DNA from: CAYNYF01 sp964401385
Lineage (GTDB): Bacteria; Planctomycetota; Phycisphaerae; SM23-33
Assembly: GCA_964401385.1 (NCBI GenBank)
Contig: CAYNYF010000058.1
Location: 1 to 27,155, forward strand
Length of the DNA stretch: 27,155 bases
Direction: 5' to 3'
Positions 1-7,738 of this stretch are shown piece by piece (position 1 is the first letter of the stretch; every line of letters begins with the position of its first letter). The notes beneath the pieces are model-generated. The model did not search any database. It was not told where the DNA came from and saw only the letters and a program-made list of their open reading frames with translations. The position numbers and the translations under genes were made by a program.

Positions 1-31
1 GCCCGCCTACCTACCGGAGGTGGGCAGGCAG
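1..31. repeat. Imperfect GC-rich inverted repeat (REP-like hairpin)
   Basis: Bases 1-12 pair with 18-29 around a five-base loop, with one mismatch (4/26) and one G-T pair. The element sits at the window edge downstream of the small minus-strand gene, so it may be cut. Similar GC-rich palindromes occur at 7747-7766 and 16391-16410. It could be a dispersed REP-like element. No T-run follows on either strand, so I do not call it a terminator. Confidence 0.4.
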
Positions 32-115
32 AAGCATGGCACCAACGGGCAACAGCTCTGGACGCCCGGCGCGAGGTCCGAGGTCGGCGGCCGGGGCCAC
101 CGCCTGCGGCCGGCG

Positions 116-388
116 TTATTCCTCGTTGCCGGCGCGGATCATCCGGCCGAGTTGCACCTGATTCTTCGCCAGCGCCTGCATGGAGTAGCCCACCCACAGG
201 ACACCCAGCAGCGCCAACCCGGCGAGGATGCAGCCCCATCTGGCCCAGGCCGTGGCCGTCTTGAGCTGGGCGGCGATGTCGGGCCCGTCCTGGCTGGGCT
301 GGGTGGTCGGCTCCTCGGCCGGCGCTGGCGCCGCCAGAAACAGAAGCGCCGCCGTCACCAATCCCGCGATCAACAGATACCTGAGCAT
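116..388 (-). CDS. Small exported membrane protein, 90 aa, unknown function
   Basis: I do not recognise the family. The ATG at 388 is chosen because an AAGGAGG ribosome-binding site lies about six bases upstream; the reading frame extends further but without such a site. Residues 1-23 form a signal peptide or first membrane helix ending in an Ala-rich stretch. Residues 25-45 are polar and rich in Thr, Pro and Gln. Residues about 50-70 form a clear transmembrane helix (WGCILAGLALLGVLWVGYSM), followed by a short basic and acidic tail. The hairpin-like topology resembles small membrane subunits, but no F0 subunit c signature is present. It is transcribed away from the EF-hand gene at 620, sharing a 231-bp intergenic region. 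Confidence 0.7.
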   Translation of the reverse strand: MLRYLLIAGLVTAALLFLAAPAPAEEPTTQPSQDGPDIAAQLKTATAWARWGCILAGLALLGVLWVGYSMQALAKNQVQLGRMIRAGNEE

Positions 389-497
389 GACTGCCTCCTT
401 CAACAGAACCGGATGGCCGGGCCGATGTCCGCGACTGCCCGGGCCGCAGCCCCTGGCTCGCCCGGCGCCGACGCCCGCCGGGCGCGGATATTTGGTG

Positions 498-526
498 TTT
501 TCAGAATCGGCCGAACGTGCAATAAT
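498..526 (+). promoter_or_regulatory. Candidate sigma70-type promoter for the EF-hand gene
   Basis: A TTTTCA -35-like hexamer (498-503) is separated by 17 bases from AATAAT (521-526, 5 of 6 to the consensus). It lies in the AT-richest part of the 389-619 intergenic region and would give a leader of roughly 85 bases. Motif match only. Confidence 0.4.
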
Positions 527-619
527 AGTATGGCAACCGCGTATAAGCGCACGCGGGCAGCAGTGCAAGCCGTTTCCGCGAAAGATTCGCCCACGGGTTG
601 CGGAAAGGAGTTTGCCGAG

Positions 620-1951
620 ATGCGACGAGTCCTATCTATTGCGTGCGGAATCCTGGCAGTCTCACTGGCCGGGGTCTGCCTCGCCCAGAAGACGACCACG
701 GCCCCGGCCGCGCGGCCAAGGCCGCCCGTCGATCACGTGAAGGACCTGTTCGACCTGTACTCCCAGGGCGACGAGCGGACGCGCTTCTTCGACGCCGCCG
801 GCGTGGACGGGGAGCTGAGCGGCAAGGAGTTCGCCGCGGCCGGCGGCAAGCCGAAGTCCTTCGTCCGCGCCTACGACCGCTGGGAGGCGACCGTGCCCTT
901 CGACGCCAACGGCAGCGGCAAGCTCAGTTGGGCCGAGGCCGAGAAGTACCGGGAGTCCATCCGCAAACACGTGCTGGCGATGTTCGACAAGAACAAGGAC
1001 GGCAAGCTGACCGGCGAAGAGCGCGCCGCGGCCAATCTGTACCTGAGAGGCGGAATGAAGATGCCCGTGATCCTCCGCGGGCCCGCGCCGGCGCCGGCTG
1101 GCAAGGCGAAGGAAGGCCAGCCCGCCGCGCCAGCGCCGGCTGGCAAGGCGAAGGAAGGCCAGCCCGCCGCGCCGCAGCCGCGGCCACGGGCGCGGTCCGG
1201 CGCGGTTCAGGGCTACGACGCCGACGGCGACGGGCAGATCTCGGCCGAAGAGCGCCAGGCCGTGGTCCGGCAGATGCGGGAAAGATGGGAACTCCAGCGC
1301 TACGACAAGAACAAGGACGGCGCCCTGGACGATGAGGAGAAGGCCGCCCGCGACACCGAGCGCGAAAACTGGCGCAGGCGGGCCGAGGAGGCGAGCAAGC
1401 AGTGGGAGGCCCTTAGGGCCAAGAACGACAGCGACGGCGACGGGCAGCTCTCGGCCGAAGAGCGCCAGGCCGTGGTCCGGCAGATGCGGGAAAGATGGGA
1501 ACTCCAGCGCTACGACAAGAACAAGGACGGCGCCCTGGACGATGAGGAGAAGGCCGCCCGCGACACCCAGCGCGAAAGCCGGCGCAAGCGCATCGAGGAG
1601 ATGCGCAGGCGGATGGGACAGCAACGAAGGGTGCTGATACGGCGCTGGGACACCGACGGCAACGGCCAGCTCTCCGACCAGGAGCGGGCGGCCATGGGCG
1701 ACCAGATCCGCCGCCGCGCCCAGCAGCGCCAGAAGGAAATGGACGCCGACGGCGACGGCAAGGTCAGCGGCGAAGAAAGCCGAAACTACTGGCAGAAGCT
1801 CCGCCAGAAGTACGACGCCGACAACAACGGCAGCCTCGACCAGCAGGAGCGGCAGAAGATGATGCAGGAGCAGGGAGCCGGCTGGGGCGGCCGGGGCCGG
1901 GGCCGGCGCGGCGCCCGGCGGACGGGGGCGAGCCCGCCCGGCGGCCGTTAA
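620..1951 (+). CDS. Secreted EF-hand repeat protein, 443 aa
   Basis: A probable calcium-binding exported protein. The ATG at 620 is preceded by GGAAAGGAG (602-610) and begins a signal peptide of about 22 residues ending LAGVCLA. Nine canonical 12-residue EF-hand loops start near residues 95, 123, 200, 229, 270, 299, 344, 375 and 399, each D-x-[DN]-x-[DNS]-G with acid at position 12 (for example DADGDGQISAEE). A degenerate loop may lie near residue 50. A Pro/Ala linker (about 157-184) holds two copies of PAPAGKAKEGQPAA. The segments between loops are charged helices, and the C-terminus is rich in Gly and Arg. EF-hand proteins are abundant in planctomycetes; a surface or periplasmic role is inferred. 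Its stop codon overlaps that of the convergent URO-D gene. Confidence 0.85.
   Translation: MRRVLSIACGILAVSLAGVCLAQKTTTAPAARPRPPVDHVKDLFDLYSQGDERTRFFDAAGVDGELSGKEFAAAGGKPKSFVRAYDRWEATVPFDANGSGKLSWAEAEKYRESIRKHVLAMFDKNKDGKLTGEERAAANLYLRGGMKMPVILRGPAPAPAGKAKEGQPAAPAPAGKAKEGQPAAPQPRPRARSGAVQGYDADGDGQISAEERQAVVRQMRERWELQRYDKNKDGALDDEEKAARDTERENWRRRAEEASKQWEALRAKNDSDGDGQLSAEERQAVVRQMRERWELQRYDKNKDGALDDEEKAARDTQRESRRKRIEEMRRRMGQQRRVLIRRWDTDGNGQLSDQERAAMGDQIRRRAQQRQKEMDADGDGKVSGEESRNYWQKLRQKYDADNNGSLDQQERQKMMQEQGAGWGGRGRGRRGARRTGASPPGGR
1088..1171 (+). repeat. Tandem 42-bp in-frame repeat (two copies)
   Basis: Two adjacent copies (1088-1129 and 1130-1171) encode the 14-residue unit PAPAGKAKEGQPAA in the linker of the EF-hand protein. 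The near-identity at DNA level suggests recent slippage or duplication. Confidence 0.85.
1222..1567 (+). repeat. 136-bp direct repeat inside the EF-hand gene (1222-1357 and 1432-1567)
   Basis: The two 136-bp copies, offset by 210 bp, differ at a single base (A1238 versus C1448), which changes one residue (Ile to Leu). Each covers one EF-hand loop pair plus its linker helix. Such identity at third codon positions points to a recent internal duplication or gene conversion. Confidence 0.9.
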
Positions 1952-3156
1952 CCCCGGGCCGGCGCATCAGAGAGGATGACGCGGTGGTCGTAGGGCTTGC
2001 CGTAGTACGGGGCCGAGGTGTCCGCCTCGCCGGTCGGAAGCAGGTTCGGCAGCGACTTGCCCCAGACCTGCTTGACCCGCCGGACGTAGAAGAGGTAATT
2101 CTCGAAACTCACGTCCGGCGGCACGCGGTGATCGCAGAACGGGATGAACCCGCCGGCCTCGGCCAGCGGGGCCAGGCGATCGATCTCCGCGGCGATGGCG
2201 TCCTCGCCCTTGGCCAGAATCCGCTTGCCGAAGCCGCCGGCGATTCGCAGGTCCGGGCCGAAGTCCTTGCGGACCTGGATGGGGTCAGCGGCCCAGGTGC
2301 CGACCTCGAACGGGAACGCGCAGTTGACCCCGCCGACAAGCCAGCCCGGCAGCAGCAGCCGCACGTCCCCGTCGCTGTCCAGCATGATGATGTCGGTGCC
2401 GTGCTCCTTCAGCAGCCGGCTGATGCGCTGGTATTGCGGGACGCAGTGGGCCTCGAAGGCGGGCACGCCCAGCAGCGGGCCGTGGGAGTAGGACATGTCC
2501 TCCCACATGCTGGCATAGTCGAACGTCACGCCGGCCGCCGTCGCCCGCTTGAGAACCTTCTGAAGCGTGCCCACGATGCAGGAGCCGACGGTCTCGATCA
2601 TCTCGGCGAACAGCTTGGGATCGTCGTACTGAATGTAGGAGACGCCCTCCAGGCCCATCCAGTTCCGCACCCGCCCGAAGATGCTGCCGGCCTCGGTCTT
2701 CAGGGGAAAGGTCCGCTTGGAATCGGCCGCCTGGGCCAGGCGCCCGTCGAAGTCGGGCGGCAGGCGGTCGGGGTTGTCCGGGTCCAGCCGCCACTTGAAA
2801 TGCTTCTCCCAGCTCCGGCGGTCCTTGAGGGTGTGATCAAGGTGCTGGGGAATCGAGCCCAGCTTCTTCTGCTGGCGGACGACGGCTCCGTCGGCGTCCC
2901 GGACGACCTGGAACTTCCCGTCGTCTTCCAGGACCTTGGTCTCAAAGCCCGGGCACAGCACCACGTTGGCGCCGACGCTGTTCCACATGGGGTCGAAGCC
3001 GAAGAACTTTTCGGTGTTGGCGCGGGTGACTTCCTTCGGCAGCCCGTAGTAGTGCCAGGCCTCGACGGTCTCATCCCAGTAGGAGAAATCCTGGATCACG
3101 CAGCGGTCGAACGAGCGGTAATGCATGATCGCGTTGAAGCGCTCTCGGTCATTCAT
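1948..3156 (-). CDS. URO-D superfamily protein (uroporphyrinogen decarboxylase paralogue), 402 aa
   Basis: Belongs to the URO-D/corrinoid methyltransferase superfamily of TIM barrels. The N-terminus (MNDRERFNAIMHYRSFDR) matches the opening helix of the paralogous branch, not genuine HemE, whose early RQAGR motif is absent. The middle carries FDYASMWEDMSYSHGPL (about 217-233). The late part has the typical DSDGDVRLLLPGWLVGGVNC stretch followed by FPFEVG and a C-terminal DVSFENYLFYV helix. Its substrate cannot be told; heme synthesis is unlikely, while methyl transfer or sugar-related chemistry are possibilities. GAGGAAAG precedes the ATG at 3156. It follows the UDP-sugar pyrophosphorylase gene by 90 bp on the same strand, so co-transcription is possible, and it converges on the EF-hand gene with overlapping stop codons. 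Confidence 0.8.
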   Translation of the reverse strand: MNDRERFNAIMHYRSFDRCVIQDFSYWDETVEAWHYYGLPKEVTRANTEKFFGFDPMWNSVGANVVLCPGFETKVLEDDGKFQVVRDADGAVVRQQKKLGSIPQHLDHTLKDRRSWEKHFKWRLDPDNPDRLPPDFDGRLAQAADSKRTFPLKTEAGSIFGRVRNWMGLEGVSYIQYDDPKLFAEMIETVGSCIVGTLQKVLKRATAAGVTFDYASMWEDMSYSHGPLLGVPAFEAHCVPQYQRISRLLKEHGTDIIMLDSDGDVRLLLPGWLVGGVNCAFPFEVGTWAADPIQVRKDFGPDLRIAGGFGKRILAKGEDAIAAEIDRLAPLAEAGGFIPFCDHRVPPDVSFENYLFYVRRVKQVWGKSLPNLLPTGEADTSAPYYGKPYDHRVILSDAPARG

Positions 3157-3246
3157 CTCTGCTTTCCTCTCGCGGTTTCGCGGGCGCCGCGCCCGGTCGC
3201 CGTGCCTGCATGCGGCCGCGCCGGCTCGGCGATCGGCGGTCGCGGG

Positions 3247-4725
3247 CTATTCGAGGTATACCTGGTCGCCGGGCTTGATGGTCATGCCGGCGTCGACCTT
3301 TTCGGCAAGCTGGGCGGCGTCGAGGGCGAACAGCGGGCTGATTTCGATCGCGGCCGCGATCTCCCCGTTGGCGTCGCGGGGGGCGCGCACGCCGGCCGAT
3401 TCCAGCCAGTTCGCCGCCCGGCGGACCTGGTCGCGGAGGCTGGTGGCGATGCTGTCCTCCCCGTCGGCGTTCTTGATGGGGGAGAATTCCTCGCCGCGGG
3501 CCGTCTCCAGCAGCAGCACCTTGTCCGCCAGAGGCATCGCGTCGAAGACAAACATCTCGAACTTGACCGCGTTCGGCTCGGCCGGCTCGACCACCACGCC
3601 GGTGGGTCCAACGTGCGCCACCTTCTTGCGGGCGCAGTGGAGGGGCAGCCGGCACGACCCGCCGGTCAGATGCTCGATGAACGAACGCGAGAAGACGTGA
3701 ATGGCGATGCTGCCGGCCCCGAACAGCAGCGTGCCGTCGTCCCGGGTGGCATAGGCCAGCTCCTCCGGCAGGTCGGAGTACTCGATCACGGCCACCTTGC
3801 CGTCGGCCACGCAGAAGTTGCCCAGCTTTTCCAGCGGGTGGCGCTTGGGCAGGGCCTTGGCGGAGACGTCGGCCGCGGCCTGGGCGTGCAGCCCGATGAA
3901 CAGCGGGTCCAGGCACCGCACCAGGGGATTGTCCACCTGGAAATAGGAGACGTACTCGACGCCGCGCCGGGCCATGTCCTCCAGAGCGCCGCTCCTGTGC
4001 AGCGCCGCCAGAGACCCGCCGTGGCCGTCGGGGTTCATGGCGATCTCGTGCTTGCGGGCCAGCAGGAGCTTGCCGTCGGTGCCGACCGTGGGCATTCTCC
4101 CCTGGCGGAAGAAGGTCACGTCGTCGCGGTTGAGCCCGAGGAAATCGTTGTCGTCGAAGAACTTTCGCGTGGCGGCGTCGTTGTCCCGGCTGGTCATGAC
4201 GTACCACGGCAGGCGCGTCCGACACAGGCGGCCGGTCGCCAGCATCTGCTCGGCAAACAGGCGGAAGAGCGTCTTGCGTTTGACGGGGGTGGCGGGCAGG
4301 CAGCCTTTCGGGCCGGCAAAGCCGAGACGGGTTCCGGCCCCTCCGGCGACCACCAGGGCGGCGACCTTCCCGGCCGAGATCAGCTCCCGGCCGCGGCGCC
4401 TGGCACGCCGGTACAGATCGAGAAGGTCAGCTCCGGCGTCAGCCAAGCCGAGCTGTTCCGCGGCGGACGCTTCCGCCCGGGTTCCCCGGCCCGGCTTGGG
4501 CGCAGCCGGAAGAATCGGGGCGGGCATAATGTCCTTAGGGATCTCAACTTGCGTCTGGCCCGCCAGATAAGATCGTATCAGATCGTCCAACTGCTGGAAG
4601 TCTATCTCGCCGAGCTGGGACAGCAGGCTTGCCCGTTCGGGCTCGTCCAGCTCCGCGAAAAAGGTGAGAAGGTGCTCCTGATTGTGCTTGCGCAAGCTTT
4701 CCCTGGCGCTTTGAAAAGCAAGCAT
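3247..4725 (-). CDS. UDP-sugar pyrophosphorylase, AGX/UAP type (probable UDP-GlcNAc pyrophosphorylase), 492 aa
   Basis: Predicted cytoplasmic enzyme joining UTP and N-acetylglucosamine-1-phosphate to give UDP-GlcNAc and pyrophosphate. Residues 1-55 form the helical N-terminal domain of the UAP family. The nucleotide-binding signature VVAGGAGTRLGFAGPKG lies at 126-142, followed by MTSRDND (177-182), FFRQGRMP and NPDGHGG (230-236), all typical of UDPGP-family UAP enzymes. The length matches eukaryotic UAP1 (about 500). Specificity for GlcNAc over GalNAc or glucose is inferred. The ATG at 4725 has only a weak ribosome-binding site; a TTGACA promoter lies about 80 bases upstream. A second, unrelated UDP-GlcNAc enzyme starts at 26500 and glucosamine-6-phosphate deaminase is at 25583, though these are not in the same operon. 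Confidence 0.85.
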   Translation of the reverse strand: MLAFQSARESLRKHNQEHLLTFFAELDEPERASLLSQLGEIDFQQLDDLIRSYLAGQTQVEIPKDIMPAPILPAAPKPGRGTRAEASAAEQLGLADAGADLLDLYRRARRRGRELISAGKVAALVVAGGAGTRLGFAGPKGCLPATPVKRKTLFRLFAEQMLATGRLCRTRLPWYVMTSRDNDAATRKFFDDNDFLGLNRDDVTFFRQGRMPTVGTDGKLLLARKHEIAMNPDGHGGSLAALHRSGALEDMARRGVEYVSYFQVDNPLVRCLDPLFIGLHAQAAADVSAKALPKRHPLEKLGNFCVADGKVAVIEYSDLPEELAYATRDDGTLLFGAGSIAIHVFSRSFIEHLTGGSCRLPLHCARKKVAHVGPTGVVVEPAEPNAVKFEMFVFDAMPLADKVLLLETARGEEFSPIKNADGEDSIATSLRDQVRRAANWLESAGVRAPRDANGEIAAAIEISPLFALDAAQLAEKVDAGMTIKPGDQVYLE

Positions 4726-4781
4726 CCGTTCGACTCCGAGGCCGGGGGGGCCGAAATGGCCATCCGTCCCGGCACCGGGTC

Positions 4782-4811
4782 AGGTTACCGGTCGGGGCGG
4801 CTGTGTGTCAA
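4782..4811 (-). promoter_or_regulatory. Candidate promoter for the UDP-sugar pyrophosphorylase gene
   Basis: On the minus strand a perfect TTGACA (4811-4806) is followed after 18 bases by TAACCT (4787-4782). This gives a leader of about 50 bases to the ATG at 4725. The -35 is exact; the -10 matches only 3 of 6. Confidence 0.45.
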
Positions 4812-4830
4812 CGAAATGGCCGGCTCGGGC

Positions 4831-4853
4831 CGCCCTCCAGGGCGTTTTTTTTT
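4831..4853 (+). terminator. Plus-strand intrinsic terminator with no plus-strand gene upstream
   Basis: The inverted repeat CGCCCT-CC-AGGGCG (4831-4844) is followed at once by nine T (4845-4853). It is a textbook intrinsic terminator for plus-strand transcription, yet the DNA to its left carries only minus-strand genes back to 1952. It lies between the divergent promoters at 4782-4811 and 4867-4896. It may stop antisense transcription from entering the prepilin unit or mark the 3' end of a small RNA. Confidence 0.7.
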
Positions 4854-4866
4854 CGTGGCTACCATG

Positions 4867-4896
4867 TTGACAGTATCCTCGCGGCGGTGGTACCAT
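4867..4896 (+). promoter_or_regulatory. Candidate promoter for the prepilin-like gene
   Basis: A perfect TTGACA (4867-4872) is followed after 18 bases by TACCAT (4891-4896, 4 of 6). It is just downstream of the orphan terminator and would give an unusually long leader of about 390 bases before the ATG at 5294. Confidence 0.5.
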
Positions 4897-5070
4897 ACAT
4901 GTGGATTGCGAGAGAATGGGATCCAGTTTCGGATGGCCTGTCCTCATCTATCCTACCATCCGGATCCCTCCTCGTGATCCCGGGCCGGGAAAAAGCCGGT
5001 AGCATTCCCGTGCCGGAGCGATATATAAATTGCTGGCCTTTCCGGGCCGCGTGGGCGCATAATACAGGTG

Positions 5071-5175
5071 CCGGCTAGAAGCGCCCAGGCGAGGTGGATG
5101 CCTGAAAGACGTTGGCAGGAAGCCGGGAAGGACGATTGCTGGAAGATCGTAGCGTTCTTGGCGTACAAGAATGCT
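5071..5175 (+). promoter_or_regulatory. Structured 5' leader of the prepilin-like gene (candidate RNA element)
   Basis: Within the 568-bp gene-free stretch 4726-5293, three hairpins follow one another: CAGGC/GCCTG (5086-5090 with 5100-5104, nine-base loop), ACGAT/ATCGT (5132-5136 with 5146-5150), and a ten-pair stem (5151-5160 with 5166-5175, one G-U pair, loop GCGTA). The first is enclosed by a six-pair helix CCGGCT/AGCCGG (5071-5076 with 5121-5126). No known riboswitch consensus is recognisable: I looked for c-di-GMP-I and glycine types. No U-run follows the last stem, so it is not a plain terminator. An RNA element acting on the downstream gene is inferred. Confidence 0.4.
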
Positions 5176-5293
5176 GGTTTTGGTTGGGTCGGTGCCCGTG
5201 GCAGATGTTGCTGGACGAACTCATGATCCTGCTAGGCGCCATTCGGCAGCCGACCTGGTAACCGAGGTGGAGGGGACAGGAAGGAGGTCGCGC

Positions 5294-6190
5294 ATGCGAC
5301 GGTCGAAAGGATTTACGCTGATCGAGCTGTTGGTTGTGATCGCCATCATCGCCTTGTTGGTGGCCATGCTGCTGCCGACTCTGGCAAAGGCCAGGGAACT
5401 GGCCAAGCGCTCCATGTGTGGCGCTAACCTCAGAAACACTGGAACCGGTATTGCCATGTACTCCAGTGTCGACACCAGGGACGTCCCGCCGATACTGCCG
5501 GACATCCGTCAGGTCGCCGACGCGCCCGATTACTCCGAAGAACTGAAGATGGACAGCGAGTGCATCGCCTACGATCGCGACCCCAATACGGGCGATTCAA
5601 CGGGAACCAAGAGGCTCGGCTACGGCGCGCAGCAGAACCTGTGCCTGCTGGTCAAGGTCAACACCATCACCTGGGAGCTGCTGCTGTGTCCGTCAAGCGG
5701 CACGATCAGGGCGGAGCGCAACTCTGAGGACCGCAAGTACGGGCTGGGCGACGCCAGCCAAAGCACGAGCTTCGTCGACTACGCCGTGCAGATCCCCTAC
5801 CGGGAAACTATGGAGGGGACCAACTACTGCCCGTGGAAGTCGAACATGGACACAGCCCTGGCCGTCCTGGCCGACAAGCCGGTTCAACACGACCGTAACG
5901 ATCCACAGGATATGCTGCGTCAGAACTGGAGCGCCAACCACGGCAATGAAGGCGAGAACCTGCTGTTCGGCGACTTCCACGCCGAGTGGAGGCAGGACAT
6001 TAACATACTTAAGGGCATACTCAGCAACAACTGTTCCGGTTTTGCCAAGAACAACGTCTACACCGCCGACACGTGGGACCCCGCAAGCACGGCCGAGAAT
6101 CCCAAGTTGACCGATATCGGCAACGAGAACATCACGCCGACGGACGCACACGGGACGAAAGACACCGTTCTGTTCCACTGGTATCCGTAA
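5294..6190 (+). CDS. Type II secretion/type IV pilin-like prepilin, planctomycete family, 298 aa
   Basis: The protein starts MRRSKG-FTLIELL: a short basic leader, the prepilin peptidase site after Gly6, the Glu at mature position 5, and a hydrophobic helix through about residue 29 (VVIAIIALLVAMLLPTLAKA). The remainder is a soluble domain with Cys residues and ends near ENLLFGDFHAEW, the terminal motif seen in the large planctomycete family of H-x9-DG/DUF1559-like prepilins. These are thought to form pseudopili or surface filaments; the exact role is unknown. AAGGAGG (5281-5287) six bases before ATG 5294 fixes the start, although the frame is open upstream to 5171. It appears monocistronic, with its own long leader and a strong terminator after the stop. 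Confidence 0.88.
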   Translation: MRRSKGFTLIELLVVIAIIALLVAMLLPTLAKARELAKRSMCGANLRNTGTGIAMYSSVDTRDVPPILPDIRQVADAPDYSEELKMDSECIAYDRDPNTGDSTGTKRLGYGAQQNLCLLVKVNTITWELLLCPSSGTIRAERNSEDRKYGLGDASQSTSFVDYAVQIPYRETMEGTNYCPWKSNMDTALAVLADKPVQHDRNDPQDMLRQNWSANHGNEGENLLFGDFHAEWRQDINILKGILSNNCSGFAKNNVYTADTWDPASTAENPKLTDIGNENITPTDAHGTKDTVLFHWYP

Positions 6191-6220
6191 TCACAGCCAA
6201 CTCGATTCAGCCAATCGCCG

Positions 6221-6254
6221 TCGGGGCGGCCTTCGGGTCGCCCCGAGTTTTTTT
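6221..6254 (+). terminator. Intrinsic terminator of the prepilin-like gene
   Basis: An 11-pair stem (6221-6231 with 6236-6246, one G-U pair) is capped by a C-UUCG-G tetraloop and followed by seven T (6248-6254). It starts 30 bases after the stop codon and acts on the plus strand only, as no T-run exists on the other side. Confidence 0.9.
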
Positions 6255-6336
6255 GCGCCTGGGGACAGCTCGCCCCGGGCGAGGCCCCGCCGGCGCGCCC
6301 GCTCCGCGGCCGCCGGGGCCAGGTCCTCTGCGCGGG

Positions 6337-7737
6337 CTAGTCCAGGCGGACGGCGTCGCCCGGGGCGGGGATCACGACGTCCCGGCAGCCCAGCTCCTGA
6401 AGCAACTGGCGCATGGCGGCGGCCTGGGTCTCCTCGCCGTGGACCACGAACGCCCGCCGCAGCTTCCGGGCAAGCGGGCCGTATAGCCGGCGGAATTCGT
6501 CCACGTCCGCATGCGCGGAAAACCCGTTGAGAATCGCCACCCGCGCCAGCAGCTTGTACATCCTCCCGAAGATCCTGATCTCCTCGCGGCGCTCGACGAT
6601 CCGCCGGCCGAGGGTGTGCTGGGCCATGAAGCCGACCACGATGACGGTGTTCTTCTCCTGCTCGACGTTGTTCTTGAGATGATGCAGGATCCGCCCCGCC
6701 TCGCACATTCCGCTGGCGGCCATGATGATGCAGGGCTCTCTCTTGTGGTTGAGGGCCTTGGAATCCTCCACGTCGGTGATGTACCGCACCGGGCCGTCCC
6801 GGCCGAACAGGTCCCCGTCCTGAGACCACTGCTGTACCGCCTCTCGATCGTAGCATTCAGGGTGCTTGGCGAAGACCGCGGTGGCGTTGGTCGACAGCGG
6901 GCTGTCGACGTAGACCGGCAGCCGCTTGAGCCGGCCCTCCTCGAACAGCCCCATCAGGTGGTAGATGATGGTCTGGGTGCGCCCGACGGAGAAGGCCGGG
7001 ATGATGACCTTGCCGCCGCCGGCGACGGTCTCGCTGATGATCCGGCAGAGATTTTCCTTCATGCCGGTGGGGTTGTCGTGCCGGCGGTCGGCGTAGGTGC
7101 ACTCGGTAATCATGTAGTCCACCTCCGGCAGCGGCTCGGTGGGGTTCTTCAGGATGGGCACCTCAAAGCGCCCCAGGTCGCCGGTGTACAGCAGGCGGAG
7201 GCTCTTGCCGTTTCGGTTCACCTCCAGCAGCACCATGGCCGAGCCGAGGATGTGACCGGCCTCGATGAAGGTGGCCTTGCAGTCCGGGCCGACCTGGAAG
7301 GTGGTGTCGTAGTCGATCGAGCGCATCCGCGGGATCGTGGCCCGGGCGTCGGCGACGGTGTACAGCGGCTCGATGCGGTCGCCGCCGTCGGCGCGTTTGG
7401 TGTTCCAGAACTCGGCGTCCTCCTCCTGAATGTGTCCCGAGTCCGGCAGCATGATCCCGCACAGGTCGCGGGTGGCGGGCGTGGCATAGATCGGCCCGGC
7501 GAAGCCGCGTTTGACCAGCACCGGCATCCGCCCGCTGTGATCGATGTGGGCGTGGGAAAGCACGACCATGTCGATCTTGCCCGGGGGCACCGGAAAGCTC
7601 TCGTTCAACTGGCGGACCTGGGCCCGATGCCCCTGAAACATGCCGCAATCCAGGCTCACCTGGGCGCCGTCGTGGCGGAGAAGGTGCATGGAGCCGGTGG
7701 TGCGACGTGCGGCCCCGTGAAAGACCAATTCAGTCAT
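6337..7737 (-). CDS. Metallo-beta-lactamase/beta-CASP RNA nuclease, 466 aa
   Basis: Predicted cytoplasmic zinc-dependent RNA-processing nuclease of the CPSF73-like family. The metal-binding motif SHAHIDHSG is at 61-69 (H62, H64, D66, H67), with GHILGSA (H162) and TGDLG (D187) supplying further ligands. The beta-CASP region includes IIPAFSVGRTQTI and ASGMCEAGRILHHL; the RNA-specificity domain follows with NGFSAHADVDEF near 410. The length is usual for bacterial members (about 450-470). The ATG at 7737 lies one base after the stop codon of the GH3 gene (TAG-G-ATG), so translation is very likely coupled. Targets are unknown; bacterial members act on RNA as endo- or exonucleases. Confidence 0.88.
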   Translation of the reverse strand: MTELVFHGAARRTTGSMHLLRHDGAQVSLDCGMFQGHRAQVRQLNESFPVPPGKIDMVVLSHAHIDHSGRMPVLVKRGFAGPIYATPATRDLCGIMLPDSGHIQEEDAEFWNTKRADGGDRIEPLYTVADARATIPRMRSIDYDTTFQVGPDCKATFIEAGHILGSAMVLLEVNRNGKSLRLLYTGDLGRFEVPILKNPTEPLPEVDYMITECTYADRRHDNPTGMKENLCRIISETVAGGGKVIIPAFSVGRTQTIIYHLMGLFEEGRLKRLPVYVDSPLSTNATAVFAKHPECYDREAVQQWSQDGDLFGRDGPVRYITDVEDSKALNHKREPCIIMAASGMCEAGRILHHLKNNVEQEKNTVIVVGFMAQHTLGRRIVERREEIRIFGRMYKLLARVAILNGFSAHADVDEFRRLYGPLARKLRRAFVVHGEETQAAAMRQLLQELGCRDVVIPAPGDAVRLD

Positions 7738-7738
7738 C

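Noticed and set aside
116..388. F0 ATP synthase subunit c
   Set aside because: Length and topology are similar, but there is no conserved acidic residue in the second helix and no ATP synthase gene nearby.
20..619. Upstream extension of the EF-hand gene to an ATG at 20
   Set aside because: The extension overlaps the small minus-strand gene and the promoter region, whereas the ATG at 620 begins a proper signal peptide after a ribosome-binding site.
1088..1567. Direct repeats considered as a CRISPR array or satellite
   Set aside because: They are in frame, encode EF-hand and linker units, and lack regular repeat-spacer structure.
1984..4977. Plus-strand open frame of nearly 1,000 codons antisense to the URO-D and pyrophosphorylase genes
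   Set aside because: Its translation is low-complexity and matches no family, while both minus-strand frames carry clear conserved motifs. Long antisense frames are expected at this GC content.
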